NCBI GenBank assembly: GCA_019828545.1
Contig: JACVRA010000310.1
Location: forward strand, 186,001-250,000
Length of the DNA stretch: 64,000 bases
Direction of reading: 5' to 3'
Origin: Paracamarosporium sp. OC-R06-R3
Lineage: Eukaryota > Ascomycota > Dothideomycetes > Pleosporales > Didymosphaeriaceae
Position numbers and translations under genes: made by a program. Below the pieces are notes generated by a model. The model did no database searches. It was not told the origin of the DNA and saw only the letters and a list, made by a program, of their open reading frames with translations. Below, one piece after another: positions 1-10,399 of the stretch; positions within the stretch are counted from its first letter, which is position 1, and every line of letters starts with the position of its first letter.

Positions 1-323
1 CTTCTTCACCAAGGGCGTGTGGAACACGGTCAGGAGAGCGCGCAACCAGATTCTCTACGTTGTGCCGCCGTTCATCGTGGCGTACAGCACGATGCAATGG
101 GCTATTGAGCGGTGAGTACAGCCCGAACTCCTAGTGGACGGAGACGATGAAGGCGAAAACGACGAAAGAGCTGGAGTACACGGCTTTCCAAAGCCAGCAT
201 GTTGTTATTCCGTGGAATGGAGATAAAGGGAACGAGGATATTGGGCACAAAGCTAATTTGTGGCGCAGGAACGAGTACCTCAACTCGAAGCAGGGACGTG
301 CCGAGTTCGGTGACGAGGAGTAA
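1..323 (+). CDS. QCR8: Cytochrome b-c1 complex subunit 8 (3' part)
   Basis: The gene is cut by the window edge. Visible exons are <1-111 and 269-323, joined through an intron (GTGAGT..GCAG) that splits an Arg codon. The product reads FFTKGVWNTVRRARNQILY..., a hydrophobic stretch (VVPPFIVAYSTMQWAIE) and the tail NEYLNSKQGRAEFGDEE. This is the single transmembrane helix and short C-terminal tail of QCR8 (UcrQ family), a small subunit of mitochondrial complex III (ubiquinol:cytochrome c reductase) in the inner membrane. The KGVWNT and FxxxY pattern and the NEYLNSK tail are typical of fungal QCR8. The N-terminal part lies upstream of the window. Confidence 0.9.
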
Positions 324-1706
324 GAATGATTTGGGGAAAAGAGTTGGAGCGGGTGAAGGTTCATGGACTGTATGAATATAGTGTTCCACGAGGAGAAGGT
401 GCGGCAGGTTGCTCGTGGAAGCCGGACAAAATTCTCCTATCAACCCGACGCCGACCGAATCTCTGCGACCGCAAGACTGAGCAACTGCATCCTGTGTATA
501 GATTTCATACGACTGTTTCCGAAGCTGTGTCGCTCTGATTGTGCCGGTGTACTCGTGTGTCGGTATCAGTTTGACTTGACTTTCTTGGTGTGCCGAAGAT
601 TGTGACCTGTTTATTCGAACCGTCTTTCTAGTTGACTCGCACTACTTCAGAACAATCGGGTACCAACCATGCTTCAGATCAATGACATGCATAACTAGAT
701 GCGGGGTCGGATACTTCTCCTCACAGTCCCAACCACAAATTGCTTACTTCTAGACATCCGCCTCTACTTACCCTTATCTTTCCTTCCCTCTCCATACTCG
801 CCCTACCTCTCTCCACCTCTCCCTCATTACGGAATAGTCACTACCATTACAGGTGTCAGTCCCAGCTTCGGCTGCCATGTCATCAAGAAATTCCATCCCC
901 CAGCCTTCCACGCACCCCTGCACTCCATCATCGTTCCCCCCACAACCTCCTTCTACCGTCCCTGCACCCCAACCCCTCGGAACATCTAATACTATCTACG
1001 ACTGGTCTGTCAAGTCCTCAAAGTGCACACTTACCTACCGTGACTTCTCCGGACTTCCACACACCACGGCCTCCTTCACCAGCGACGCGTCCTTCATACT
1101 AAAACCCCACACTGGCTCACTTCCTTTTTCCGGAGGCGAGATTTTGATCACCAATAGACATAGTCCGTGTAGCGGGGTAGGTAGTGGGGGTTTCTTCTGG
1201 TGTGTGTATGAGTATTGCGGAAATTGATATGTATGTAGCGTAGAGGAGAGGAGATGGTGTACTTGAATTGCGAATCGTGCTGTTATGAGGGGTGATAGTC
1301 GTGAGATGTTTTGAGGGTGTGGGGAGCAAGAGTGCAAGGAGGGTTGGATATGCTGGGGTTTGTGGTTGGGGCGATGTATATTGGCCTGGAGGGATGTAGA
1401 CTTGGGGATGAGATGGGTAGCATGAGAGAATGGGAGGTGTGAGTGAAGGATTTGAGATGGTGTGTTAAGGCCGCGAGTTAGTTTTGGATATGCTGGGCTG
1501 AATCAGATGAAATGACTACTCAAGGACAAGGCAAGATGTGACAGCGCTGAATGCTGAATTGGTATCCTATTCATAACTTATCCGTTATTTTCCTTGACGC
1601 CCAACGCCTATGCTTCCCACATGAGCCCATGGCTCCGCAATAAGCTAATGCCACAAATCCATGCACAGATTTCTTTTCTCGTCGGTACACACACACCACC
1701 ACCAGC
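324..1706. other. Intergenic region, 3' flank of QCR8 to 3' end of RLP24
   Basis: Both flanking genes end here (convergent), so the region should hold their 3' UTRs. One open frame runs on + from ATG 877 to 1227 (116 aa, Pro/Ser-rich start, then SNTIYDW...GGEILIT). It resembles nothing I recognise and has no convincing splice partners. CT-rich tracts (about 740-830) and G-rich tracts (about 1300-1450) make long spurious frames. No RNA gene was seen. Confidence 0.4.
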
Positions 1707-2369
1707 TCACTCGTCTACATCCATCTCCTCGGCCCCACCGCCAACCTTCATCTTCAACTTCCTCTTGCTCTTCATCTTAGGCACCTCGACCTCCTCCTCG
1801 CTCAGCTCCTCCTCGATCTCCTTCCTCCTCTTCGCAACCTTCTCCTTGACAGCCTCAACATCAACCTCCATATCCTCATCCTCCTTCTGCACGGCCCACC
1901 GCTCGCTCGGTGGCAAAAGGTGTTGGTTCTCCTCGACGAGCTTCCTGTCCTCAGCCCTCTGCCTCTCCTTGTTGCCCCGCATCCGCGCCTTGTAGAACGC
2001 CCGCTCCCTCTTCGCCCTGATATCCGCAACCCTCGACATCGCCTTGAGCGTCGTCTGCACTAGGTCGCGGTTGTACCGCACAGGCACGTTGCGGCGCGCG
2101 GCGAAGGCGAGCGTGCTGTCGACGGTCATTTCCTTGCCGTGCGCGCGGCGGAATGACTTCGTCCATGCGAGCTTGCGCGGGTTACGCTTCATCTTGAAGT
2201 TCTTGTGGCATTTGGATTTGCAGAAGCGGAAGGCGCGCGCATCGTTGCGTATGAAGGTGATGCCCTGGGGAGTTAGGCTAAGACGGGAAGGTTTCGGAAG
2301 TGCGGGAGAGAGGCATACCTTAGAGGGATACACGGGCGCCGAGCAGAAGTAGCACGTCTCGATCCTCAT
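1707..2369 (-). CDS. RLP24: Ribosome biogenesis protein RLP24
   Basis: RLP24 is the nucleolar paralogue of ribosomal protein eL24. It holds the place of eL24 on pre-60S particles and is released by the AAA ATPase Drg1 after nuclear export. Exons are complement(2319-2369) and complement(1707-2264), giving 202 aa, the usual length (yeast about 199). The start [17 protein letters not shown] and the later [19 protein letters not shown] are the L24e zinc finger (two Cys pairs) and basic segment. The tail is an acidic/basic coiled region ending EEMDVDE. The 54-nt intron (2265-2318, GTATGC..CCCAG) is a multiple of three and has no stop, so an unspliced reading gives a false 220-aa protein with an 18-residue insert after YPSK. 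The gene is divergent from PAM18. Confidence 0.95.
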   Translation of the reverse strand: MRIETCYFCSAPVYPSKVCLSPALPKPSRLSLTPQGITFIRNDARAFRFCKSKCHKNFKMKRNPRKLAWTKSFRRAHGKEMTVDSTLAFAARRNVPVRYNRDLVQTTLKAMSRVADIRAKRERAFYKARMRGNKERQRAEDRKLVEENQHLLPPSERWAVQKEDEDMEVDVEAVKEKVAKRRKEIEEELSEEEVEVPKMKSKRKLKMKVGGGAEEMDVDE

Positions 2370-2572
2370 GTTTGCGGGTGTCCGCTGTAAACTCGCGGGT
2401 CAGTTGTTCACGGTGGTCGTGATAGCAGGAACGTGAACGGTGGAGTCGATTATTTTTCGGCGGTGCCAAGATTTCGCCCTCGCCCCACACGCACCCTGCC
2501 CGCCTCCGATTGGTCGCTCCATCGCCCTGCATCCTAACTTTTCCCGCCTGCGCATCCATCATCGCATCACAC
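2370..2572. promoter_or_regulatory. Shared divergent promoter of RLP24 and PAM18
   Basis: Only 203 bp separate the two start codons. ATTGG at 2509-2513 is a CCAAT box on the minus strand, a likely site for the HAP/CBC complex. No TATA box is seen, as expected for housekeeping genes. Confidence 0.5.
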
Positions 2573-3125
2573 ATGTCGCTCCCAAACCAGCAGATTCCTA
2601 CCTATCAATCGCCGTCTCCGCCCCAGCAGTACCAGCAGCAGGAACAGAAGCCCGGCATGTCGCTTTGGGTATGGGGTCTTGGGCTCGGCGCGGCGGCCTT
2701 CTTCGTACGTTTGGATAGGGATTGATGCATGGGTAGATGCTAATGATGGTATAGGGACGCGCAGGCCTCGTTGCATTACGGAGATCGGGCGGAGGTGCGG
2801 GTGCGCTCGGACGTGGATTCTACAAGGGCGGGTTTGAGCCCAAGATGACGAGGAAGGAGGCTGCGTTGATATTGGAGATGCCGTATGTCGCCCCTTCACC
2901 TACGGAGGAAAAGAGAGGACTGCGTTGAAGATGGGAGGGGATACGGTGGAATGAAGAAATGAACACGACTAACAAGCGTCCAGTGAACGTGGCGTGACGA
3001 AAGAACTCCTACGCAAGAAGCACCGCCAGCTCATGCTGCTGAACCATCCCGATCGAGGAGGCAGCCCTTACCTTGCGACCAAGGTCAACGAGGCGAAGGA
3101 GCTGTTGGAGAAAGAAGTCAAGTAA
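2573..3125 (+). CDS. PAM18: Mitochondrial import motor J-protein Pam18/Tim14
   Basis: Exons 2573-2704, 2755-2882 and 2984-3125 give 133 aa. Pam18 is the J-protein of the TIM23 import motor: anchored in the inner membrane, it stimulates the ATPase of mtHsp70. The protein has a short Gln/Pro-rich N-terminus, one membrane segment ([20 protein letters not shown]), a Gly-rich link, and a C-terminal J domain with the HPD tripeptide in [13 protein letters not shown] followed by [14 protein letters not shown], the family signature. Both introns are short (50 and 101 nt) with GTACGT and GTATGT donors. The first in-frame ATG after the short promoter was chosen. Mdj2-type paralogues share this architecture, but the length and HPDRGGSP context favour Pam18. 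Confidence 0.93.
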
Positions 3126-3774
3126 AGCATGTCATCAGATGGCATTGGTGGCGACGAACACCGTGGACATATGAATGTGTATCAAGAGATGTACTATATT
3201 TGCATAGCTGTTCTGCATTGCATTCAGCAAGGCGTTGTCTGTTTGGACTGGGTTGGGACAGAAGGGGAGGGCGTTACAGCTCTGGTATCGATATCACCAC
3301 TCGCGAGTATTATGGCGCAGCTTTCATGTTGGCGGTTGGAGAAGAGGAATATGAGACCTACTTCAATCTAGGAGCGTGGAAGTGCCAATGTGAGACTGCC
3401 AGGAATTGTGTATTGTCTTTCATCCGCTTTTGGGCATAGCACCGCACCAAAACAGACCTTGGAATTAGACTGCTCAAGTCGAACTACAATCTTCATACCA
3501 CGTCAGATCAAGGTTTCCCGCAGTGATAAATATCATGCATCTATTTAATGGGCCTTTATATCTCCACGAAAGCATTCGACGGCTTCTCACGACTCGGTTC
3601 ATCGCGTGAAAAGAAACCTCGGTATCACGCGAAGCGGCTGACTTCGGCCCAGCGGGGTAAACGCATACCATCATAGATGTTCAAATACTCTCAAGGCAAC
3701 CAGTTGAGAGTATCTGCAAATAGTAGAGCATTGCAAATCGTCTTAAAATTGTATACCGGAACAAATCCTACACA
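3126..3774. other. Intergenic region between PAM18 and the GST-like gene
   Basis: It should hold the PAM18 3' UTR and the promoter of the downstream gene. I see no supported gene; a 66-aa minus-strand frame has no recognisable content. Confidence 0.5.
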
Positions 3775-5141
3775 ATGCCACCATCTACCGATCTACCCGT
3801 CCTACTCTTCGGATATGATTGTACGTCCAAAGTACTCAGCTGTACCGTGAAGTAGGATGATTTATTAACATGCCCATCACAGCAAGTCCTTTCACGAACA
3901 AAGTTCGCCTTACACTACGGCTTAAGCAGATACCCTTCTGTACGCTATCCCATCCGTCGTCTCTCATTGCATCTACTCCTACAACCACTCCAACACCATG
4001 CTGTTCAACTTACCTACACCCTTCCACCTACCCAAACTAACCCAACAACATAGCATACATACCTGTCCCCTCCATGCTCCCCAGACCCACTTTAACATCA
4101 ACTTTCGGCCTCGCATATCGCAAAATCCCCATCCTAGCCATCGGGAAAGACATATACTGCGACACGAGTCTCATCATCGAAGCATTGGAGCACTTATTCC
4201 CCTCAAAAGATGGCTGGGGATCTGTATATCCGCCCATCCCAGGATGGAACTACCGCAGTCTCGCGCGAGGCTTCGCAGGTTTCTGGGTAGACGTAAGCCG
4301 CATCCCATCCCATTTAAACGCAAATCCACCACGAGCCGAGCCGGAGAACCAGCTTAGAAACAGTAGAACAAGACCCCCCGCTGACTGACCGATCATACAG
4401 CGCGCCCTCTTCCGCACAACAACAGGCCTGATCCCCCCCTCCGTCTGGCGCTCCCGTTTCGGCACCGACCGCGCCCACCTCATCGGCCACAAAATCGACG
4501 CAGACAAACTCGCCGCGAAGATCCCGGCGAACCTATCCGAGCTAGATGCGCATCTCTCGTTCCTAGAACCCACGCTCGTGTCCAGCACGTGGTTGCTGCC
4601 CACGGAGACCCCTTGTCTCGCGGACATAGCGCTGTATTACCAGTTGAAATGGGGCGGGGAGATCGCGGCCGGGAAAGGTGTGGATGATCTTACGGGTGGG
4701 AACGTGAGTTCGAGGGAGGAAGGGGGGAGTGGGACGCAGGGCGTGTTTAACAAGGAAAGGTATCCTGGGGTATGGGCTTGGTTTAAGCGGTTCGAAGAGT
4801 ATATCGCTTCGCTGCGTGATCTACAGACTACTGTTGCACCGGGAGACACGAGGTGGAAGGAGGAGATTCGGAGGCTTGAGGGGAAGGAGGCATTGGAGCT
4901 GGTGCCTGTGGCGGGGGCGCCGAATGAGGAGTTGGATAGGCAGAGGGGATTGGTGCCTGGTGTGATGGTTAGTGTGGTGCCGGATGATACGGGAAGGGGA
5001 AATCCGACGGTTGGGAGCTTAGTAGGGATCGGGGTTGAGGAGGTGGTTGTGAGGCCCTTGGAGAGGGGGGAGGTAGATGTGGGTGTTCATTTTCCGAGGA
5101 TGGGGTTTATGGTTAGGACGGTGGAGGGTAGTAAATTATGA
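3775..5141 (+). CDS. Glutathione S-transferase-like protein
   Basis: Exons 3775-3820, 3883-3939, 4054-4292 and 4401-5141 give a protein of about 360 aa. The N-terminus (LFGYDSSPFTNKVRLTLRLK) is a thioredoxin-fold GST domain with the SPFxxKVR motif, followed by YRKIPILAIGKDIYCDTSLI, the cis-Pro and CDTS segment of GST_N_3 domains. The rest is helical, including LADIALYYQLKWGGEIAAG and WAWFKRFEEYI as expected for a GST C-terminal domain, then a beta-rich tail of about 90 residues. Fungi have a family of such long GST-like proteins of unknown substrate. Glutathione binding is inferred from the fold, not shown. Intron 2 (114 nt) is Pro/Thr-coding in other frames but is needed to keep the GST domain in frame; CTAAC lies just before its acceptor. 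Confidence 0.82.
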
Positions 5142-7451
5142 TTATTGGTGTGGGGAGTTATTGTTGATTGTAAAGCTTCCTATATCATTTATTGATAGGC
5201 GAGAAGGGTGAAGATAGTTTTGGGTGGTGTGTTTGTTAGATAATTGATTTTGTTCTGTTGGGTGGGTGTATCTAGTTATGGACTACATTACTCGAGATCA
5301 ACGTAATTGTCAAAGTATGCGTAATAACGAATACCAAAGTTGGGTATCAAACTTAGTAACCGAAATTGCTGAATAGTGCAATCGAATAGCGAAGCGTTGC
5401 TGCGCAGTAATCAAGGGGCGCGGGACAAAAGGTGACCAATTATACAATTCCGATTAAGAAAAATTCTGTACAAATTAAACGTACAATCTCAGAATTTGAT
5501 GAGATCGCGTTCCCTATGTCATATGAGACACGTCTTCTCCAAAATCTTCACTCGAAGTTTGCAAATGCCGCAAAGCAGATTCTAGCTGTTTCGTGCGACA
5601 ACACACCCCGTGAAGCTTTCTCTAGAAACAGTGAACGCATATCGTGCCACGTCCGTCGATTCAAAGTTGCTCCCCCCTCCGTTCCTTCCCATATGACTTC
5701 GGTAGCCGAACTCGTTGCCACTTTCCGAGCTGAGGCAGCACAGGGCGTTAGGCAACCTATTAGTTCTCGAGATTTGACGTCACTGAGTGATTTCTTTGAT
5801 ACGGACGAAAAGAAATTTCAGAGACAGATTGTTTAGGATCGATACATGCGGTCGGAAGGGTGGTCTCAGGCTACGGACGTAAAACAGACTTGTCAACAGG
5901 CAAACGTAGCAGGGGCACCCATTGGGATTTATCCACGTCCTATAAGGTCACTTCTTAGCTCGTATTGTGCGCCAATGACGTTCCTTGTGATACGGAAGAT
6001 CTTCAGGATTCAAGGACCCGCGTTGGATTTGTGGGGTCAGGATGAGCCACACTAGAGTGGTACACAGTGCGCATTTGAAAGTTGCTGAACAATGGTTTGG
6101 TGGCCTTCTTGATCATAAGGCAGAAAAACTTGAAGCTGAACAGCCTGGTGATAGCGAATTGTGAGATTGTTGTATGCCCCGGACGTGTTGTATTTTGGAG
6201 GCATAAAAAACCTGGTGAATAGATGCTCACAGACAAGGGTTAGATTGAAGTAAGCTATGGAGATTAGTAGTAGTAGTGATGTTTATGCTATGCGAGTATG
6301 CGTACTCCTGGTCTGTATCCACACGTGTTTCCAAGCGGCAGATCATTCTACTCCGACCGTGCCTGACTATGCAGGAACCTCTCCAATTATCCAATAATTG
6401 AGAAAAGAAAATGTCAAGTTATGCCTCCAGCATGAGCAGATCTGTAGATCCCAGCGTCGGTATCTCCAATGATACCTCTGTTTACTTCCACGCAGCGGAG
6501 AACCTCGCCTCGATCGACGCCCCGAGGGTCCGTACTCCCCGACCCGTACGACTGTAAGCTCGCCTATTCGAAACAAGGCCATCAATTTTTAGATCTAATT
6601 AAACTACGCAGGGTGAACGGACTTCGACTTTGGGGCTGAATCTAGGGCGTACGTGGGGCCGAAACAATCGCATTTCCCCAAACACCCCACGATCAGCCCT
6701 GTCGGATGACGATCGCGTAAGAATATCCTCCGCTCGCGCGAGAATACCAAAGATTTCAGTTTTTGGAATAGCCTTCACCTTAGTTTACATTTCATTCGCG
6801 CGGGAATTTGGACGTTCTCGGCATTCGGAATGGCGATCGAAGCCTCGAGGGTTGTGGCGCAGGGATGGCCTACTTGGTGCACCGTTGTAACTCCATGAAT
6901 TTTGCTGGATGTATGACGTCAATGATTAGGAAAGGCATAGTATGATCATGGTTGTCTTTGGCTTCTATGTACCACGGGGCTGTGGAAAGAGTGGCAGTTC
7001 AGTGCGGTCGGCCAATGAGGTCGGTGGTGGATACGCGTATCCACTGGGTACCACCTAAGACAGAGTGTGCGGTATATTGTCGCAACAGATAAAACAGTAT
7101 CAACCGTGAAGATCAGTGACTTCTGCCTCAGCCTTGTGCTCAGCGAAGGAATCCTTTCTTGCAAAAGACCACCCGGTACACTCTGCGCACTGAGACAGTG
7201 TTCATCGAGCTCGTGAACATGACGATTGTAGTCTTTTCACCATGACGATCTTCATTCCACCGACTCCTAGCTCATCAACTCAAGGCAGACAGCATCAGTC
7301 CGAACCTCCAGCAAAAGGTATAAGTATCACCCCAATTCCCACCTCAAGTCCATCATCACAACAACACAATCACAACTTCCAACACCAACAAACACTTCAC
7401 TCAACCAACTTTACAACTTCAAGCTTTACGCTTCAACCACCAAACTTCAAA
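5142..7451. other. Gene-poor intergenic region
   Basis: No gene is supported over 2.3 kb. The longest ATG frame is 5516-5836 (106 aa), without recognisable domain or codon signal. A full CRE palindrome TGACGTCA lies at 6914-6921, about 530 bp before the secreted-protein gene. The last 200 bp hold that gene's promoter and 5' UTR. Confidence 0.4.
7319..7324 (+). promoter_or_regulatory. TATA box of the small secreted protein gene
   Basis: TATAAG sits 128 bp before the ATG at 7452, followed by a CA-rich, G-poor leader (CACAACAACACAATCACAAC), a common 5' UTR style of highly expressed fungal genes. Confidence 0.5.
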
Positions 7452-7771
7452 ATGTTCTCCAAGACCATCATCGCTGCCACCTTCACCGCCCTCTTCGCCA
7501 CCTCGGCCATCAGCGCCGCCGTTGCTCCTGCCCCAGTGGAGCGTGCCGTTCTCATTGCTCCCAACCCAGGTTCGTAACTGCCTCCAAACCCACGCAGGCT
7601 TTTCTGCAACTCCTGAACAAAACTGACAACAGCACAATAGATGCGGCTTGCAACTGCCCCAACAACTGCCAGCACAACAACGGCGACAGCTGCTCTTACT
7701 ACAGCAACGGCAACCAGCTCGATGGAGAGTGCCAGTTCAATGACGCGGGCGCCCTCTACTGCAAGGCTTAG
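7452..7771 (+). CDS. Small secreted cysteine-rich protein (candidate effector)
   Basis: Exons 7452-7569 and 7641-7771 give 82 aa. The first ~22 residues (MFSKTIIAATFTALFATSAI, then SA) form a clear signal peptide, followed by a short Ala/Pro stretch with VERAV that could be a propeptide. The mature part has six cysteines (ACNCPNNCQHNNGDSC, then GEC and YC) in 41 residues, Asn/Gly-rich, enough for three disulfides. The donor GTTCGT is not the commonest form; the nearby GTAACT would put the second exon out of frame, so the first was chosen. The TATA box and CA-rich leader suggest strong regulated expression. Function is unknown: antimicrobial peptide, surface protein and plant-interaction effector are all possible. 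Confidence 0.8.
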
Positions 7772-8531
7772 ATGGCCATCGATGATTGTCTCGATTTAGA
7801 GACGGGTCGATGATACCTCAGGAATTTGGGAAAGAAATGGTTTGGGCCTTGTAGTATTATGTAGAGCAGTCTCGCTCAAGTCACTCGCTTTATCTGAGTA
7901 TTTTTATTAGAATGGAAGAGTTACAACAAAATTTGAAAATTTGAAGATGATTCATCGGTGTGATCTTTCTATTGACTAACGACATTGAGAAGAATCCAGG
8001 CACTTGGAAGACTAACGTGAAAACTAGCAGCAGGGTATGGAGTTGGAAGATTAATGTGTTAGGAATACCTACTAAGCTCTTGTGTCAGAGCTGATAGAAG
8101 CCCTTTACAGTACCGCCGACATCTTATAATCTTGCGCATTGATCATATTCGAACTGTAGCTGGCCTTTGACACCGTATGATGATTGGATATTGATAAATT
8201 GCATCCTTGCAATTCAAGAGTAGCATAGCGCGCTTGTTCTGCGTGTCTATACGACCCTTGCTATGTTTTCCCTCGCTTGTTTATTGCTTTTGCGACGATC
8301 CAATTCCGAAACCCACATCTTGTCCGAGCCCCGCCTTTGGGGATACCGTCCTACTCCAGATGCATCCCCGCATCATCGTGCCTTGGCACTCGACAATGCC
8401 GTCGCAAATCGTCATGATTCTCTGTTTTTGTTGTAGATCATAAGGGTTTTAAGGTTAAATAAGCTTAGATTTGTCGCAGAAGGAGCTTTGTATCTAATTC
8501 CTCATTGGAAAAATTCTTTGAATGAGCCAAG
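7772..8531. other. Intergenic region
   Basis: AT-rich, with stops in all frames apart from short frames. It holds the 3' UTR of the secreted protein and the promoter of the aldolase-like gene. Nothing else was seen. Confidence 0.5.
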
Positions 8532-9395
8532 ATGGTAAACTTGACAGCGACCCTTTCCACGCTCATTGCGGCAAATCATATCCTGGACTATCTCGATGTC
8601 CTCGATCCGTTTGGTCACATCAGTGTGCGAAATCCCAATAACAACAACACCTTCTTTATTGCGCTGCAGATGGGTGCAGGAGTTGTATCAGGTCCGCAAG
8701 ATATTGGGGAGTATCTCGTATCGGACGGCTCCGGCGTCAACGGCACGGAGGGTGGATACGCAGAGCGATATATCCACAGCGAGGTTTTGAAGAGGTATCC
8801 GGACGTCAATGCGGTCGTACACAGCCACAATGAGGACGTACTACCGTACACGATCACTGGTAGCGTAAGCTTGGAGCCAACGTATCACATGGCAGGCTTC
8901 CTAGGTAATTCGCTGGTCAAATGTTCGATTGGAGTATTAAAGCTTAAACATGCAGGCAACCATGTCCCTAACTTTGATATCGAGACTGCATACAGTGCTA
9001 CAGACCCGCGCGACATGCTGGTGAACTCACCTCGCCTCGGTGCAGCCCTGGCTGCCGTCCTGGGAACCAATACCTCTCAACCAACCTCACCACTCTACAC
9101 TACCGCATTACAGCGTGGTCATGGCTTCATTACGACCGGAGCTTCGATTGAACAGGTGACAGAGTTTGCTTACTATGCCACGAGTAGTGCACGAGTGCAG
9201 ACTAGAGCAATAGGTCTTTCCGCAAGCGCAGGGTTGGGATCTGAGGGAGCGCAGTACCTTTCGACAGACGAACGAAGAGACTGCAAGAATATGAACATAT
9301 GGATCAGCTATAAGCCGTGGCGACAATGGGTATTTCAATCGGAGCGCAGCGGAATGTACGTGAATGAGCTTGGAACACCGCCGGTCGGAGCGTGA
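8532..9395 (+). CDS. Class II aldolase/adducin-family protein
   Basis: Class II aldolase/adducin proteins are zinc-dependent aldolases, epimerases or decarboxylases of small sugars. The start (TLIAANHILDYLDVLDPFGHISVRNP) and YIHSEVLKRYPDVNAVVHSH carry the family's Glu and zinc-binding His pair (about E84, H97, H99); a third His follows in LQRGHGF. In one reading the ORF is 287 aa, but GGTAATTCG..CATGCAG (8905-8955) is very probably a 51-nt intron, in frame and stopless. Removing it joins HMAGFLG to NHVPNFDIE, which matches family members, and gives 270 aa. Exons would be 8532-8904 and 8956-9395. The substrate cannot be told. There is no signal peptide, so it is likely cytosolic. Confidence 0.85.
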   Translation: MVNLTATLSTLIAANHILDYLDVLDPFGHISVRNPNNNNTFFIALQMGAGVVSGPQDIGEYLVSDGSGVNGTEGGYAERYIHSEVLKRYPDVNAVVHSHNEDVLPYTITGSVSLEPTYHMAGFLGNSLVKCSIGVLKLKHAGNHVPNFDIETAYSATDPRDMLVNSPRLGAALAAVLGTNTSQPTSPLYTTALQRGHGFITTGASIEQVTEFAYYATSSARVQTRAIGLSASAGLGSEGAQYLSTDERRDCKNMNIWISYKPWRQWVFQSERSGMYVNELGTPPVGA

Positions 9396-10399
9396 CGGCC
9401 AATGAGAAACGAAGCTGGACACCGATTCGGTAGGCTTCCATCAATACTTTTCAACTGGATATCTATTTGAATGTTTATTGGAGACAATATCGTCATCAAC
9501 ATTTGAGTCATCGGAATGATTATTAAACTATGGTTCACTAATACTCACTAGCGCTCTCCAAATCTGTATCGTTCTGCCATGCCAAACGTGAATGTTCAGT
9601 ATTCGGTCCGATCTTACAAATGACGGCTTGCGCATGTATCATGGCGAATAGGAAGCTTGGGTCTCGATTCGTCCGAATTTCTACCTCCTCGAAAAGTGTC
9701 TTTGTTAACTGCGCGACCTACTAGTGAGTAGACCTTCTCTCACATGCCAACCGCATCAGGTCTGGCCTGTCGACCTACCATGCACCATGTAACCGATCTC
9801 CACGACATGCAACACCTGCGTTCGACCAAGATCTCTTTCCCAGGACTTGCAGCTCGCATGTTTTGGTTTTACCATGTTACATATCTGACGGCCAAGCTGA
9901 TGCTAGCTGTTAACCAATCCGCCCTGTCATGTACATGGTCCTCTGAAATTTGTCCGTTTTCGTGGTTCCTGATTACTTTCAACTAGCGGTAGCTTTCCGT
10001 TCATCGTCCATAGTCCACGGTAGCACACCTGGCCCTACAAATCAAGTCGCGCTATTGTGAGTCTAACTGATATGCACTACGGAACTCTAATCACGTCGTC
10101 GCACACTAGCTGTATATGTCATTTGATAACCGGTAGCTGGCATGCACGATAGTGTAATCCGGAACGTTTGTCGTCAGGGCATGGCTTTGTCATCTGTACA
10201 GTCATTGCACGGAACACTAACCGCTGAAAGAATCCGGGGCATCTTGCGAATTCGACAACATGAAGTCTAAATCCCTTAAAAACAGCATCTGCACTTCTTC
10301 TGAGACTCAGGCTGAATTTTAGACAAAACGCTGTGCAGACAGCCTCTGATCGAACGCAGGAACCCACTTCAGTCCTCTATTACGTCTGCACGAGAAATT
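9396..10399. other. Intergenic region
   Basis: About 1 kb without a supported gene. An 80-codon + frame at 9744 and an 82-codon minus frame at 10119 have no recognisable content. Confidence 0.5.

Noticed and set aside
877..1227. Plus-strand frame of 116 codons
   Set aside because: Pro/Ser-rich start, no known domain, no splice partners, lies between convergent 3' ends.
5516..5836. Plus-strand frame of 106 codons
   Set aside because: No recognisable content and its longer form needs a GTG start.
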